This document shows, piece by piece, positions 13,764 through 20,260 of a stretch of DNA of 21,255 bases. The notes beneath the pieces were generated by a model. The model worked only from the letters and a program-made list of their open reading frames with translations. It searched no databases and was not told where the DNA came from. This DNA is from a virus. A program made the translations under genes and the position numbers. The stretch covers positions 1 to 21,255 of the IMG/VR virus record IMGVR_UViG_3300020171_000142, one strand, 5' to 3'. The stretch's first letter is position 1; each line of letters opens with the position of its first letter.

Positions 13764-14552
13764 TATGAAGGTGAGATAAAAAAGCAGGGTGACACCGTTA
13801 TCCTAAGATCCGTAGCCGACGTGTCGGTTGAGGATCACAACATCGGTGATACCTTCAGTTACGAAAGACCCACCTCTACACCGGTCACCATGCTTATCGA
13901 CAAAGGTAAGAGATGGAAGATCGCCCTTGATGATGTTGTCAAGGTCCAGTCTGATATTCCTCTTTTAAATAAGTGGACAGACGATGCTGCTATGCAGATG
14001 AAGATTTCGATCGAGAGGAGTTATTTCACCTCTTCCGAAATTACTGCTGGTATGCACGCTTCAAACGCTGGCCTAACGGCTGGTGTCGCTTCTGCAAGTT
14101 TTAACATCGGAACCACAGGCGCTCCCGTTCAGATTACGGCTGCTAACGTTCTTGATTATATCGTTGATTGCGGTACGATCTTGGATGAGCAGAATGTTCC
14201 CGAGCAGGGCCGGTGGATGGTCATCCCCGTTTGGATGGCTGGGCTTATCAAAAAGTCAGATTTAAAAGATGCCTCACTAACCAATGATGACAAGTCGATT
14301 TTGAGAACTGGCAGAATTGGTGGGATCGATCGCTTCGTGCTTTATTCCAGCAACCTCCTGAGTTCTTCTGGAACATCTTGGTACAGGGTGCCCTTCGGCG
14401 TGAATGCCGCGGTGACCTTTGCTACACAGATTGTTCATACGGAGAGCATGAGGAATCCGTTTGCGTTTGAGGATCTCGTAAGGGGTCTTCAGGTTTACGG
14501 GTACAAGGTTGTGAAGCCCGAGGGTTATGGGCACATGGTGTGCTATAAATAA
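13764..14552 (+). CDS. Major capsid protein, exon 2
   Basis: From the chosen splice point the frame reads YEGEIKKQGDTVILRSVADV, a hallmark of HK97-fold capsid proteins of the (N)xDYEGEI..QGDxVxIR type. Other family matches are LLIDKGKRWKIALDDVVKVQ, AAMQMKISIERS, NVLDYIVDCGTILDEQNVPE, GRWMVIPVWMAGLIKKSDLK and LVRGLQVYGYKVVKPEG. Translation can also be opened at a GTG at 13821, but no ribosome site is there, so expression should depend on splicing. The spliced product is about 284 residues, shorter than the about 300-340 I recall for relatives. The gene ends before a strong hairpin. Confidence 0.85.
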   Translation, partial: YEGEIKKQGDTVILRSVADVSVEDHNIGDTFSYERPTSTPVTMLIDKGKRWKIALDDVVKVQSDIPLLNKWTDDAAMQMKISIERSYFTSSEITAGMHASNAGLTAGVASASFNIGTTGAPVQITAANVLDYIVDCGTILDEQNVPEQGRWMVIPVWMAGLIKKSDLKDASLTNDDKSILRTGRIGGIDRFVLYSSNLLSSSGTSWYRVPFGVNAAVTFATQIVHTESMRNPFAFEDLVRGLQVYGYKVVKPEGYGHMVCYK

Positions 14553-14558
14553 TTAACA

Positions 14559-14601
14559 GGGTGTTCATTAAAACGCTACAACATATTTTTAATGAACACC
14601 C
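14559..14601 (+). terminator. 15-bp perfect hairpin after the capsid gene
   Basis: GGGTGTTCATTAAAA (14559-14573) pairs perfectly with TTTTAATGAACACCC (14587-14601) around a 13-nt loop, 6 bases after the capsid stop. The downstream sequence is only moderately T-rich (CCACTTTATT), so it may be a partial terminator or a 3' end that protects the abundant capsid mRNA. Confidence 0.6.
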
Positions 14602-14628
14602 CACTTTATTATACATGGAGGTTTTAAC

Positions 14629-15111
14629 ATGACTCTTCAAGATTTTGCACCGGGAAGTCTTTCTCTACCTATGGATGGTAGTAGAAAGCATTTTATCATC
14701 AAAAATACTATCGATTGTTACCGTTCGGTGGCAAATGGTGGTTTTGGAACATGGACAAGTGGAGACACCGCTCGCCTTTTGGAACTCAAAGAAGGGTGGG
14801 AGGTCAGAAACGTTTGGATTCGAGTTGTTCAGCTTGGTACATTAGCCGCCGCCCTCGATAAGATCGGGGATTCCGTTACGAATGATACATGCTATATGGC
14901 CGGAGACTGCAAGATTGGCAGTGCAGGTACCATTGGCATGGTGTATCGTGGCTTAGTGACTGATACTAATCAGGCATTGGGTGGGTATACCATGTTGGAA
15001 GATGGCTACCTTCTCGGTACGCTAAAGACGGCTAACTTCGACGGTATCTTTGAGATCGCCGCAGAAGTGGTTGATGTGTTCGGTGGTAATACGATTATTG
15101 CTGGAACATAA
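14629..15111 (+). CDS. Putative virion structural protein (160 aa)
   Basis: TGGAGG lies 7 bases before the ATG. The product is beta-rich, Gly/Thr-rich and has no signal peptide or membrane segment, as expected of a head-decoration or head-completion protein encoded directly after the capsid gene. The middle reads GWEVRNVWIRVVQLGTLAAA and the end is VFGGNTIIAGT. It is framed by two hairpins (14559-14601 and 15121-15153), so it may be a separately dosed transcript unit. I do not recognise the family. Confidence 0.6.
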   Translation: MTLQDFAPGSLSLPMDGSRKHFIIKNTIDCYRSVANGGFGTWTSGDTARLLELKEGWEVRNVWIRVVQLGTLAAALDKIGDSVTNDTCYMAGDCKIGSAGTIGMVYRGLVTDTNQALGGYTMLEDGYLLGTLKTANFDGIFEIAAEVVDVFGGNTIIAGT

Positions 15112-15120
15112 GTCCTTAAC

Positions 15121-15153
15121 TCCGGGGACGTGGGAATAGACCCTATCCCCGGA
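15121..15153 (+). terminator. GC-rich hairpin between virion genes
   Basis: TCCGGGGA (15121-15128) pairs with TCCCCGGA (15146-15153), with a further GGG/CCC pairing inside the loop, followed by ATTTTAT. It lies in the 64-nt gap after the gene at 14629. The stem is strong but the T-run short, so termination is probably partial. Confidence 0.5.
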
Positions 15154-15175
15154 ATTTTATCACAAGAGGTGGTCT

Positions 15176-15451
15176 ATGGCTTTAAGAGAAGCGGTAAGGT
15201 TCGGGAAGGCAATGCTTACTGGAGTTCGTCATGGTATAAATTTTGCCAGTGACGAAATGGTTCTTCTCGAAGATGGCAAGGGTGATGCCCTTTTGGCTAC
15301 CGGTACGACCGTTCCTTCGAACACGGCGGATGGGTATGCAAAAGGGTGTCTGTTTATTGACACAAACGTTGCGACTGGGACTAGTGGTTTATATTGCAAT
15401 AAAGGAACCAAAGATTCCTGCGTATTCACGCTTGTCACTCAGGCTGCATAA
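15176..15451 (+). CDS. Small virion protein sharing a domain with the fibre gene downstream (91 aa)
   Basis: CAAGAGGTGG precedes the ATG. The 91-residue protein ends in DGYAKGCLFIDTNVATGTSG followed by LYCNKGTKDSCVF. This G(Y/F)AKG.L...T...TGT.G.Y.N.G pattern is a recurrent motif of phage virion proteins encoded after the capsid gene. The next gene (15502) starts with a diverged copy of the same domain. It is therefore probably a capsid decoration or head-fibre base protein; the exact role is not shown. Confidence 0.65.
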   Translation: MALREAVRFGKAMLTGVRHGINFASDEMVLLEDGKGDALLATGTTVPSNTADGYAKGCLFIDTNVATGTSGLYCNKGTKDSCVFTLVTQAA

Positions 15452-15501
15452 TAATTAATTTTGGGGATGGGCAACCCGTAAATTGCTTGATGAGGTCCAT
15501 C

Positions 15502-16983
15502 ATGGGCGCAAGAGAAAGATTAAGTGTGGGAGAAGCCAAATTTAAGGGAACTAGAACTTACGTTGGCTCAAATCTATATGTTGTTTATATGCGAGATGCT
15601 GCTGGTAATATTATGTATGCCACCACAGCTATTGCAGATCCTACGGCTGAGACTGGTGCCGGTTTTGCCAAGGGTGCCTTAATTGTTAAGACCGATGCTG
15701 TTACGGGAACTAAGGGCACTTACGAAAACCAGGGAGTTACCACAGCCGCAGTTATGAATAAAATTGGTGATGTTACCTCTGCTGAAATCGGAGCTGCCGC
15801 AGTTACGTCTGCCTCTTTATCTGCAAATTCAATTATTGCCGCTAAGGTAAAGGCCGCCGCAGTCACTTCGGCGGGATTATCTGCTAATTCGGTGATTGCC
15901 ACTAAGGTAAAAGCCAGCGCAGTTACTTCTGCTGGTCTCTCAGCCCTGAGCGTTACGGCTGGGAAAATTAAGGGTGCCTTTACTTCAGCAAATCTATCAG
16001 CCAATTCAGTGATTGCTGGGAAAATTAAGGCAAATGCAGTTACATCTGCAACCTTATCTGCAAATAGCGTAACGGCTGGAAAGATTAAAGATGCCGTGAC
16101 ATCTGCAAACTTATCAGCCAATTCAGTTATCGCCTCTAAAATCAAAGCTAGTGCCGTTACATCTGCTGGGTTATCTGCACTCAGCGTCACTGCGGGGAAA
16201 ATTAAAAGTGCCCTAACCTCAGCTAACTTATCGGCAAGTTCAGTTATCTCAAGTAAAATTAAAGCAAGTGCCGTAACTTCTGCTGGTCTATCAGCCAATT
16301 CGATAATTGCAGCTAAGGTTAAGGCGAGTGCGGTAACTTCAGCCGGTTTATCGGCAAATTCTATCATTGCCGGTAAAGTTAAAGCGGCTGCTGTTACGTC
16401 AGCCGGATTATCAGCCAATTCAGTAATCGCTTCAAAAATTAAAGCGGCTGCCGTTACATCAGCGGGGCTGTCCGCAAACTCTGTTGTCGCGAGTACAATA
16501 AAGGCAGTTGCCGTAACCTCCGCTGGGCTTTCAGCAAATTCAGTTGTATCTGGAAAGATTAAGGCTGCAAACCTTACGTCGGCTGGATTGTCAGCATCTT
16601 CTGTTGTTACAGCAAAAATTAAAGATGGTAATGTAACATCTGCAAAAAGGGCTGTTTTAACAAAAACAACCGAGGCAACCGATGCTAGCATTACGGTTTC
16701 AGCCGCTACACTACTTGAGGGATATTTAGTTAAGACAGGTTTAACCGGACCACAAAATGTTACTACGGATACCGGTGCAAATATACAGGCCGCCTTCAAC
16801 GCAACCGTTGGAGCCTATTTTGATTGGGTATTCGCTAATAATAGTGGTCAAACGGCAACTTTAATTGGTGGCGTCAACGTGACACTACTTGGTAATGGGG
16901 CCATACCCAATACCGATAATATGCTTGTTCGTTTCATTAATACTGGTGCCGATACTTTAGATGCGGTTATTATGAGCAATTAA
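15502..16983 (+). CDS. Head- or tail-fibre protein with decapeptide-repeat shaft (493 aa)
   Basis: ATG 15502 is chosen because GATGAGG lies 6 bases upstream; a TTG at 15487 is in frame but poorer. Residues 1-90 are a domain paralogous to the protein at 15176 (GFAKGALIVKTDAVTGTKGT). Residues about 98-383 are 14 tandem units of 19-20 residues built from two decapeptides, VTSAGLSANS and VIASKIKAxA. Similar TSAKIA-type repeats form rigid trimeric beta-structured shafts in phage fibres. Residues about 385-493 form a compact beta-rich head, probably the receptor-binding or trimerising tip. It ends just before the strongest terminator in the window. Confidence 0.7.
   Translation: MGARERLSVGEAKFKGTRTYVGSNLYVVYMRDAAGNIMYATTAIADPTAETGAGFAKGALIVKTDAVTGTKGTYENQGVTTAAVMNKIGDVTSAEIGAAAVTSASLSANSIIAAKVKAAAVTSAGLSANSVIATKVKASAVTSAGLSALSVTAGKIKGAFTSANLSANSVIAGKIKANAVTSATLSANSVTAGKIKDAVTSANLSANSVIASKIKASAVTSAGLSALSVTAGKIKSALTSANLSASSVISSKIKASAVTSAGLSANSIIAAKVKASAVTSAGLSANSIIAGKVKAAAVTSAGLSANSVIASKIKAAAVTSAGLSANSVVASTIKAVAVTSAGLSANSVVSGKIKAANLTSAGLSASSVVTAKIKDGNVTSAKRAVLTKTTEATDASITVSAATLLEGYLVKTGLTGPQNVTTDTGANIQAAFNATVGAYFDWVFANNSGQTATLIGGVNVTLLGNGAIPNTDNMLVRFINTGADTLDAVIMSN
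15793..16650 (+). repeat. 57/60-bp coding tandem repeat, 14 units
   Basis: Fourteen in-frame units encode x-VTSAxLSxxSV-x-x-x-K(I/V)K-x. Units 3, 5 and 7 are 57 bp (they carry SVTAGKIK and lose one residue) and alternate with 60-bp units, giving a 117-bp higher-order repeat in the first half. The second half is uniform 60-bp units. Third codon positions have diverged, so protein sequence is conserved more than DNA. The array is old or under purifying selection. Confidence 0.85.
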
Positions 16984-16989
16984 CAATTG

Positions 16990-17015
16990 GGCGGGGTTTA
17001 ATGCCCCGCCTTTTT
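16990..17015 (+). terminator. Strong intrinsic terminator
   Basis: GGCGGGG (16990-16996) pairs with CCCCGCC (17004-17010) around a 7-nt loop, followed directly by TTTTT. It lies 7 bases after the fibre stop. It should end the head/fibre transcript before the glycosyltransferase gene. Confidence 0.9.
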
Positions 17016-17032
17016 GTTAGGGAGGGGAAAAT

Positions 17033-17731
17033 ATGCATTCGATTAATCTTAAGGCAGTGCCAGAGGATTATGCTTACTGTCCACAGGAAATTGTAGACGG
17101 AATTAACGTTTTACCACCAGGAATCGTGGGTATTGCTACGGCTTTTCTGGGTCGATATAGGGAGTTTGATGTTTGTTTAGACGATGCCTGGTTTCCGCCT
17201 GAATCTGAAATGTTATGGTGTATGGGTATTGATCCATGTCACCACTTTAATCAGATGGTGGAAAAAATGTATTCCGATAATAAGTTTCAATGGGTATGGA
17301 TTCTAGGTGATGACCATACATTTCCTGCCGATTTATGGTGGAACTTATATCAGAGAAATGTTGATATAGTAGTTCCCCTCTGCCTTAAGAAAGATAGACC
17401 GCCAAGACCCCTACTTGAACATGGTGATTATAATTTATCATATTGGGATTGGATCAAGGGAAGAAGTGGATTAATGCCATGGGATGGAACCGTTGGTAAT
17501 GCAGGCATGTTGATACGTAGATCTGTGTTTGATGAAATGGAAGCACCATGGTTTAGGGCTGGAGTTCATGATCCCGGACATTCTTCGTCTGATTTGAATT
17601 TTTGCCGTTGTATACAGCGACTTGGTTTTATAGTTAACGTTGATCTCGATAACCCCATTGGTCATTTACAACATTACGCGGTGTGGCCTAAGCGCGATGA
17701 AGATGGGGTATGGAAAACGATATGGGTATAA
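17033..17731 (+). CDS. GT-A fold glycosyltransferase (232 aa)
   Basis: GGGAGGGG precedes the ATG. The protein looks like phage GT-A enzymes. An N-terminal strand pattern is followed by WVWILGDDHTFPADLWW with D93-D94-H95 at the place of the metal-binding DxD. Then come DIVVPLCLKKDRPPRP, VGNAGMLIRRSVFDEM (from 154; acceptor-side loop) and SSDLNFCRCIQRLGF (the late Asp helix). It should transfer a sugar from a nucleotide donor. Because it sits among virion genes after its own terminator, virion or host-surface glycosylation is likelier than DNA modification; that is inference. Cytoplasmic, no signal peptide. Confidence 0.75.
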   Translation: MHSINLKAVPEDYAYCPQEIVDGINVLPPGIVGIATAFLGRYREFDVCLDDAWFPPESEMLWCMGIDPCHHFNQMVEKMYSDNKFQWVWILGDDHTFPADLWWNLYQRNVDIVVPLCLKKDRPPRPLLEHGDYNLSYWDWIKGRSGLMPWDGTVGNAGMLIRRSVFDEMEAPWFRAGVHDPGHSSSDLNFCRCIQRLGFIVNVDLDNPIGHLQHYAVWPKRDEDGVWKTIWV

Positions 17732-17862
17732 CATATATTGTAAATTGTAAGAAATGTGGAACATCTTACATAAGTATGAAAAGGCCAAACCGAAAATGTT
17801 TTATGTGTCGTTCCATGGTTAAGATGGGACGGTGTAAAATATCTACACTTAGGGTACCTTAG
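17722..17862 (+). CDS. 46-residue zinc-ribbon peptide
   Basis: An ATG 10 bases inside the glycosyltransferase gene opens a frame of 46 codons ending in TAG at 17862. It reads MGITYIVNCKKCGTSYISMK and continues RPNRKCFMCRSMVKMGRC, so C9/C12 and C26/C29 make a complete CxxC...CxxC zinc ribbon. The ribosome site is weak (GGA), which fits coupling to the upstream gene. Its role is unknown; it may be a DNA- or RNA-binding accessory peptide. Confidence 0.5.
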   Translation: MGITYIVNCKKCGTSYISMKRPNRKCFMCRSMVKMGRCKISTLRVP

Positions 17863-17871
17863 GAGGATGTA

Positions 17872-18537
17872 ATGAAGGATATTAAAATAATCGACAACTT
17901 AACATTGAGTGCGGTTAACTGGACACCAATTGCATTTGGCGGGAAAGCGATCCATGAACTTACCTTACAGCTTCGCACTGCCGCAGACTTTTATCTTGCG
18001 TGGCCCGCAGATGTTACGAAGTTTATAACCGTTAAAAGCGGAACAAAATTCACTATGGATTTTGAGGGAAGGAATTTCGTTACAGTATCCCTCGGTGATG
18101 ATCTTGTGACAAATGGAGTTTTTGCAGACGATACCGGATGGACGGCAGATCTTGCTGACTGGACATGGAATGCTGGTACGACAGATTGGGATAAGGATGC
18201 CGATGGTGTAACAACTCTGTCCCAGGACATTGTTGTGGTTGCCGGTAAGTGTTACAAGCTCACCTATGATGTGACCGCCTTGGCCGTAGCCGGAGTCACT
18301 CCATCTTTTGGGGGCACAAGTGGTACAAATCGGGCAGCTACGGGATCTTTTGTTGATTATATAGTCGCTGCCAATGCTACTGGGGACTTAATTTTTATCC
18401 CGAGCGCAGATGCATCACGGTTTAGCCTTGATACTGTTACTTTAAGAGAAGTAACGAACTACGCAAACGCGATGCCGAACATGCTTCTGGTACTTGCAGC
18501 CGCAGCTACACCAGTCCTTGAAATTTTCTCTACATAA
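17872..18537 (+). CDS. Virion protein with jelly-roll carbohydrate-binding-like domain (221 aa)
   Basis: TTAGGAGGATGT precedes the ATG. Residues 1-70 and 195-221 look like a small beta-domain (SGTKFTMDFEGRNFVTVSLG) interrupted by an inserted module at about 76-190. That module begins LVTNGVFADDTGWTADLADW, continues with VVVAGKCYKLTYDVTALAV and closes with SRFSLDTVTLREV. This N-G-F..GTW start, V.aGk.YrltfdV core and D.V.lre end is typical of CBM-like jelly rolls in phage virion proteins. It probably decorates the particle and binds glycans. The inserted module recurs in the gene at 20261. Confidence 0.65.
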   Translation: MKDIKIIDNLTLSAVNWTPIAFGGKAIHELTLQLRTAADFYLAWPADVTKFITVKSGTKFTMDFEGRNFVTVSLGDDLVTNGVFADDTGWTADLADWTWNAGTTDWDKDADGVTTLSQDIVVVAGKCYKLTYDVTALAVAGVTPSFGGTSGTNRAATGSFVDYIVAANATGDLIFIPSADASRFSLDTVTLREVTNYANAMPNMLLVLAAAATPVLEIFST

Positions 18538-18547
18538 GGAAATCTGA

Positions 18548-18889
18548 GTGGCCGACAAATACCTAGAACTCATTGATGGTGTCATCACCGAACGGGAAGT
18601 CATTACCAAAAGTCTTGGATATGACGATGCTGGTAAGATACCCGGTCTTGGAGATGATGGGCGTTTAGATATATTCATGATGTCGAAGGATGTGGTGACC
18701 ACGCTTAATCCTGCGGATCATGGGTTTTTGCTTGGGCTCGCGGATGATGATCATACTCAATACCTTTTGGCAGATGGAACTAGGGCGGCCAATGAAATAA
18801 GACTTACACCAAAGGCATCTTCATCTGGACCGGAGGGAACCATTTTTTATGATAGTGACGACGACCACGTTTGGGTCGGAACAGAATAG
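18548..18889 (+). CDS. Fibre-type protein with DDHxQYLL motif (113 aa)
   Basis: GTG start with AAGGAAA upstream. The protein contains HGFLLGLADDDHTQYLLADG, a motif found again and again in phage tail-fibre and virion-attached proteins (HG.L.GL.DDDH.QYL..dG). It ends PEGTIFYDSDDDHVWVGTE, the GTIFYDS..d.lwvg type segment that usually leads into a fibre tip. Here the gene stops, so the protein is a short linker-like piece of what elsewhere is one long fibre. Confidence 0.65.
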   Translation: MADKYLELIDGVITEREVITKSLGYDDAGKIPGLGDDGRLDIFMMSKDVVTTLNPADHGFLLGLADDDHTQYLLADGTRAANEIRLTPKASSSGPEGTIFYDSDDDHVWVGTE

Positions 18890-18898
18890 GGAGGATAT

Positions 18899-19057
18899 AT
18901 GCGTTTGACGATTTGGTTAAAGGGAAACAAGACAACACTTTACATAGGTGGAGATCCGGAAAAGAATCAGGCACCGGTTGTTACGGCGGAGTTGACAGAT
19001 CCGCAGATTTTGATCGAGCCTGACCGATACAGAATAGACATAAAGGAGACGAAGTGA
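18899..19057 (+). CDS. Hypothetical small protein (52 aa)
   Basis: GGGAGGATAT precedes ATG 18899, and the frame gives 52 codons to TGA at 19057. It begins MRLTIWLKGNKTTLYIGGDP and ends LIEPDRYRIDIKETK, a two- or three-strand beta pattern. GTGA overlap with the endonuclease gene follows. No family recognised; it is most likely a small virion-associated or assembly protein judging by its place between fibre-type genes. Confidence 0.5.
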   Translation: MRLTIWLKGNKTTLYIGGDPEKNQAPVVTAELTDPQILIEPDRYRIDIKETK

Positions 19058-19485
19058 AGGAAAGTTTATATGAGACCATCCTGGCTTATACTGCGGGTAT
19101 CTTGGATGGAGAAGGAAGTATTATGCTCCCTCGTCTGCATAAAAAAATTACATATCTGAGAGTTGCCATTTCCAATACGGATTTCAATTTAATAAAATTT
19201 TTATTAAACAATTTTGGTGGAAGTTTTGTAGAATATCATCACAAGAATCCTAATTGGAAAAGACAATACTGCTGGGTTGTAGCTTCTAAGCAGGCATTGA
19301 ATTTTTTATCGTCGATTAGACCTTATTTGATTTTAAAAAGCCAGCAAGCCGATATAGCTATTGAATTTCAACTTAGAAAGAGATCCAGAGGACAATACCA
19401 GACTAAAGAAGAGAAATTATTGGACGCTACAGATGTTGGCATGATGCATAAGTTAAACAAAAGAGGAAAAATAGTAACCATTTAA
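19054..19485 (+). CDS. Free-standing single-motif LAGLIDADG endonuclease (143 aa)
   Basis: GTG start overlapping the previous stop (GTGA), with AAAGGAGA upstream. One LAGLIDADG motif (AYTAGILDGEGSI, residues 11-23, active-site E20) means it would work as a homodimer. Length is normal for that class. No group I core elements surround it, and the flanking genes look whole, so it is an intergenic mobile gene. It is AT-rich relative to its neighbours. Compare the two-motif enzyme at 12636: the motifs differ, so this is not a recent copy. Confidence 0.85.
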   Translation: MKESLYETILAYTAGILDGEGSIMLPRLHKKITYLRVAISNTDFNLIKFLLNNFGGSFVEYHHKNPNWKRQYCWVVASKQALNFLSSIRPYLILKSQQADIAIEFQLRKRSRGQYQTKEEKLLDATDVGMMHKLNKRGKIVTI

Positions 19486-19500
19486 GAGAAGGAGACGAAA

Positions 19501-19875
19501 ATGGCAGTAACCTGGAAAAAATTAGCGTATGAAGATGATGTTATAACTAAGGCACTCCTAACCACAAAGGGAGACATTATCTATGCTAGTGCAGCTAGCA
19601 CTCCGGAAAGGCTGGGAATTGGAACTGATACACAACTTCTCAATGTTGCTACTGATGTTCCTGCTTGGATTAACATTCCGGCTCCCATAGCCCATACTTT
19701 AAATAGTCATACCGCGGCGGATGGAACTGTTGATTTTAATCTCCAGCAGGCGGGAGATTTAGTGTTTAAAACGGTAGCTAACGTCGCCGCCCTGCCTATA
19801 GCTGATATTGCGTTGGGTCAACCTTGTTGGGCAACCGGAGAATTGTCATTGCATATTTGTACTTCAATTGCATAA
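19501..19875 (+). CDS. Tail-fibre-type protein (124 aa)
   Basis: GAAGGAGACGAAA precedes the ATG. The protein begins MAVTWKKLAYEDDVITKALL and continues with GDIIYASAASTPERLGIGTD, then LNVATDVPAW. These are the TKGDIIyAsaa.TP.rL.iGtd.q.L.v....paW units found in long phage fibre proteins. The C-terminal half (ADGTVDFNLQQAGDLVFKTV) is a further beta-module, ending ATGELSLHICTSIA. It is one fibre-type unit in its own gene. Confidence 0.65.
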   Translation: MAVTWKKLAYEDDVITKALLTTKGDIIYASAASTPERLGIGTDTQLLNVATDVPAWINIPAPIAHTLNSHTAADGTVDFNLQQAGDLVFKTVANVAALPIADIALGQPCWATGELSLHICTSIA

Positions 19876-19888
19876 TTTGGGTTAGATA

Positions 19889-20053
19889 ATGAAAGATATT
19901 TCACCGCAAACATGGGAAACCATGGCGGGGTTTAGTAATGCTATTACGGAAATGATTGATCACATTGATTTAACCCCGCCAGAGGTTATAACTGTGTTGG
20001 AAATGATTTCTGGTAGATTAAAACAATTATTAGAAGCGAAAAAGGCAGGGTAA
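19889..20053 (+). CDS. 54-residue helical peptide
   Basis: ATG 19889 follows a GGGTTAGA stretch and opens a 54-codon frame to TAA at 20053. The product (MKDISPQTWETMAGFSNAIT, then a LEMISGRLKQLLEAKKAG end) is amphipathic helix throughout. Small helical proteins at this place in other phages can be spanin or holin partners, but there is no membrane segment here. Function unknown. Confidence 0.5.
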   Translation: MKDISPQTWETMAGFSNAITEMIDHIDLTPPEVITVLEMISGRLKQLLEAKKAG

Positions 20054-20056
20054 TTA

Positions 20057-20251
20057 ATGGCGGTTGTTTGGAAACAGATAGCATATAAGGGCGAACTATT
20101 TCACTTATTTGAAGTAGATGTTGGTGGAGATTTAATGCCTAGTATAAGTATTATTTCCGATGAATATTTTGAATCGGATGGGAGTAATGATATTATGCCA
20201 AGAGAGACGGTGTTTCAATTAGATTCTCTCGGTGATTTAATGCCTGCATAG
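20057..20251 (+). CDS. Small fibre-associated protein with repeated D(L/I)MP motif (64 aa)
   Basis: The ATG lies 3 bases after the previous stop. The start MAVVWKQIAYKGEL parallels MAVTWKKLAYEDDV of the protein at 19501. It is followed by three D-L/I-M-P motifs (GGDLMP, SNDIMP, LGDLMP) separated by about 22 and 17 residues, with ELD-like phrases in between (FQLDSLGDLMP). This repeated ..eld..gdlmP. motif occurs in phage tail-fibre-cluster proteins; its role is not known to me. The ribosome site is poor, so coupling is likely. Confidence 0.55.
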   Translation: MAVVWKQIAYKGELFHLFEVDVGGDLMPSISIISDEYFESDGSNDIMPRETVFQLDSLGDLMPA

Positions 20252-20260
20252 GAGATATAG

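Noticed and set aside
13821-14552. Independent capsid gene starting at GTG 13821
   Set aside because: There is no ribosome site, and in-frame homology (YEGEIKKQGDTVILRSVADV) continues upstream to the intron end, so it is exon 2 and not a separate gene.
15793-16650. CRISPR array
   Set aside because: The repeats are contiguous, in frame and diverged at third codon positions, with no unique spacers; they encode a fibre shaft.
15720-16799. Minus-strand frame of 359 codons
   Set aside because: It is a by-product of the fibre repeat; its own repeats mirror the 57/60-bp period, and it has no ribosome site.
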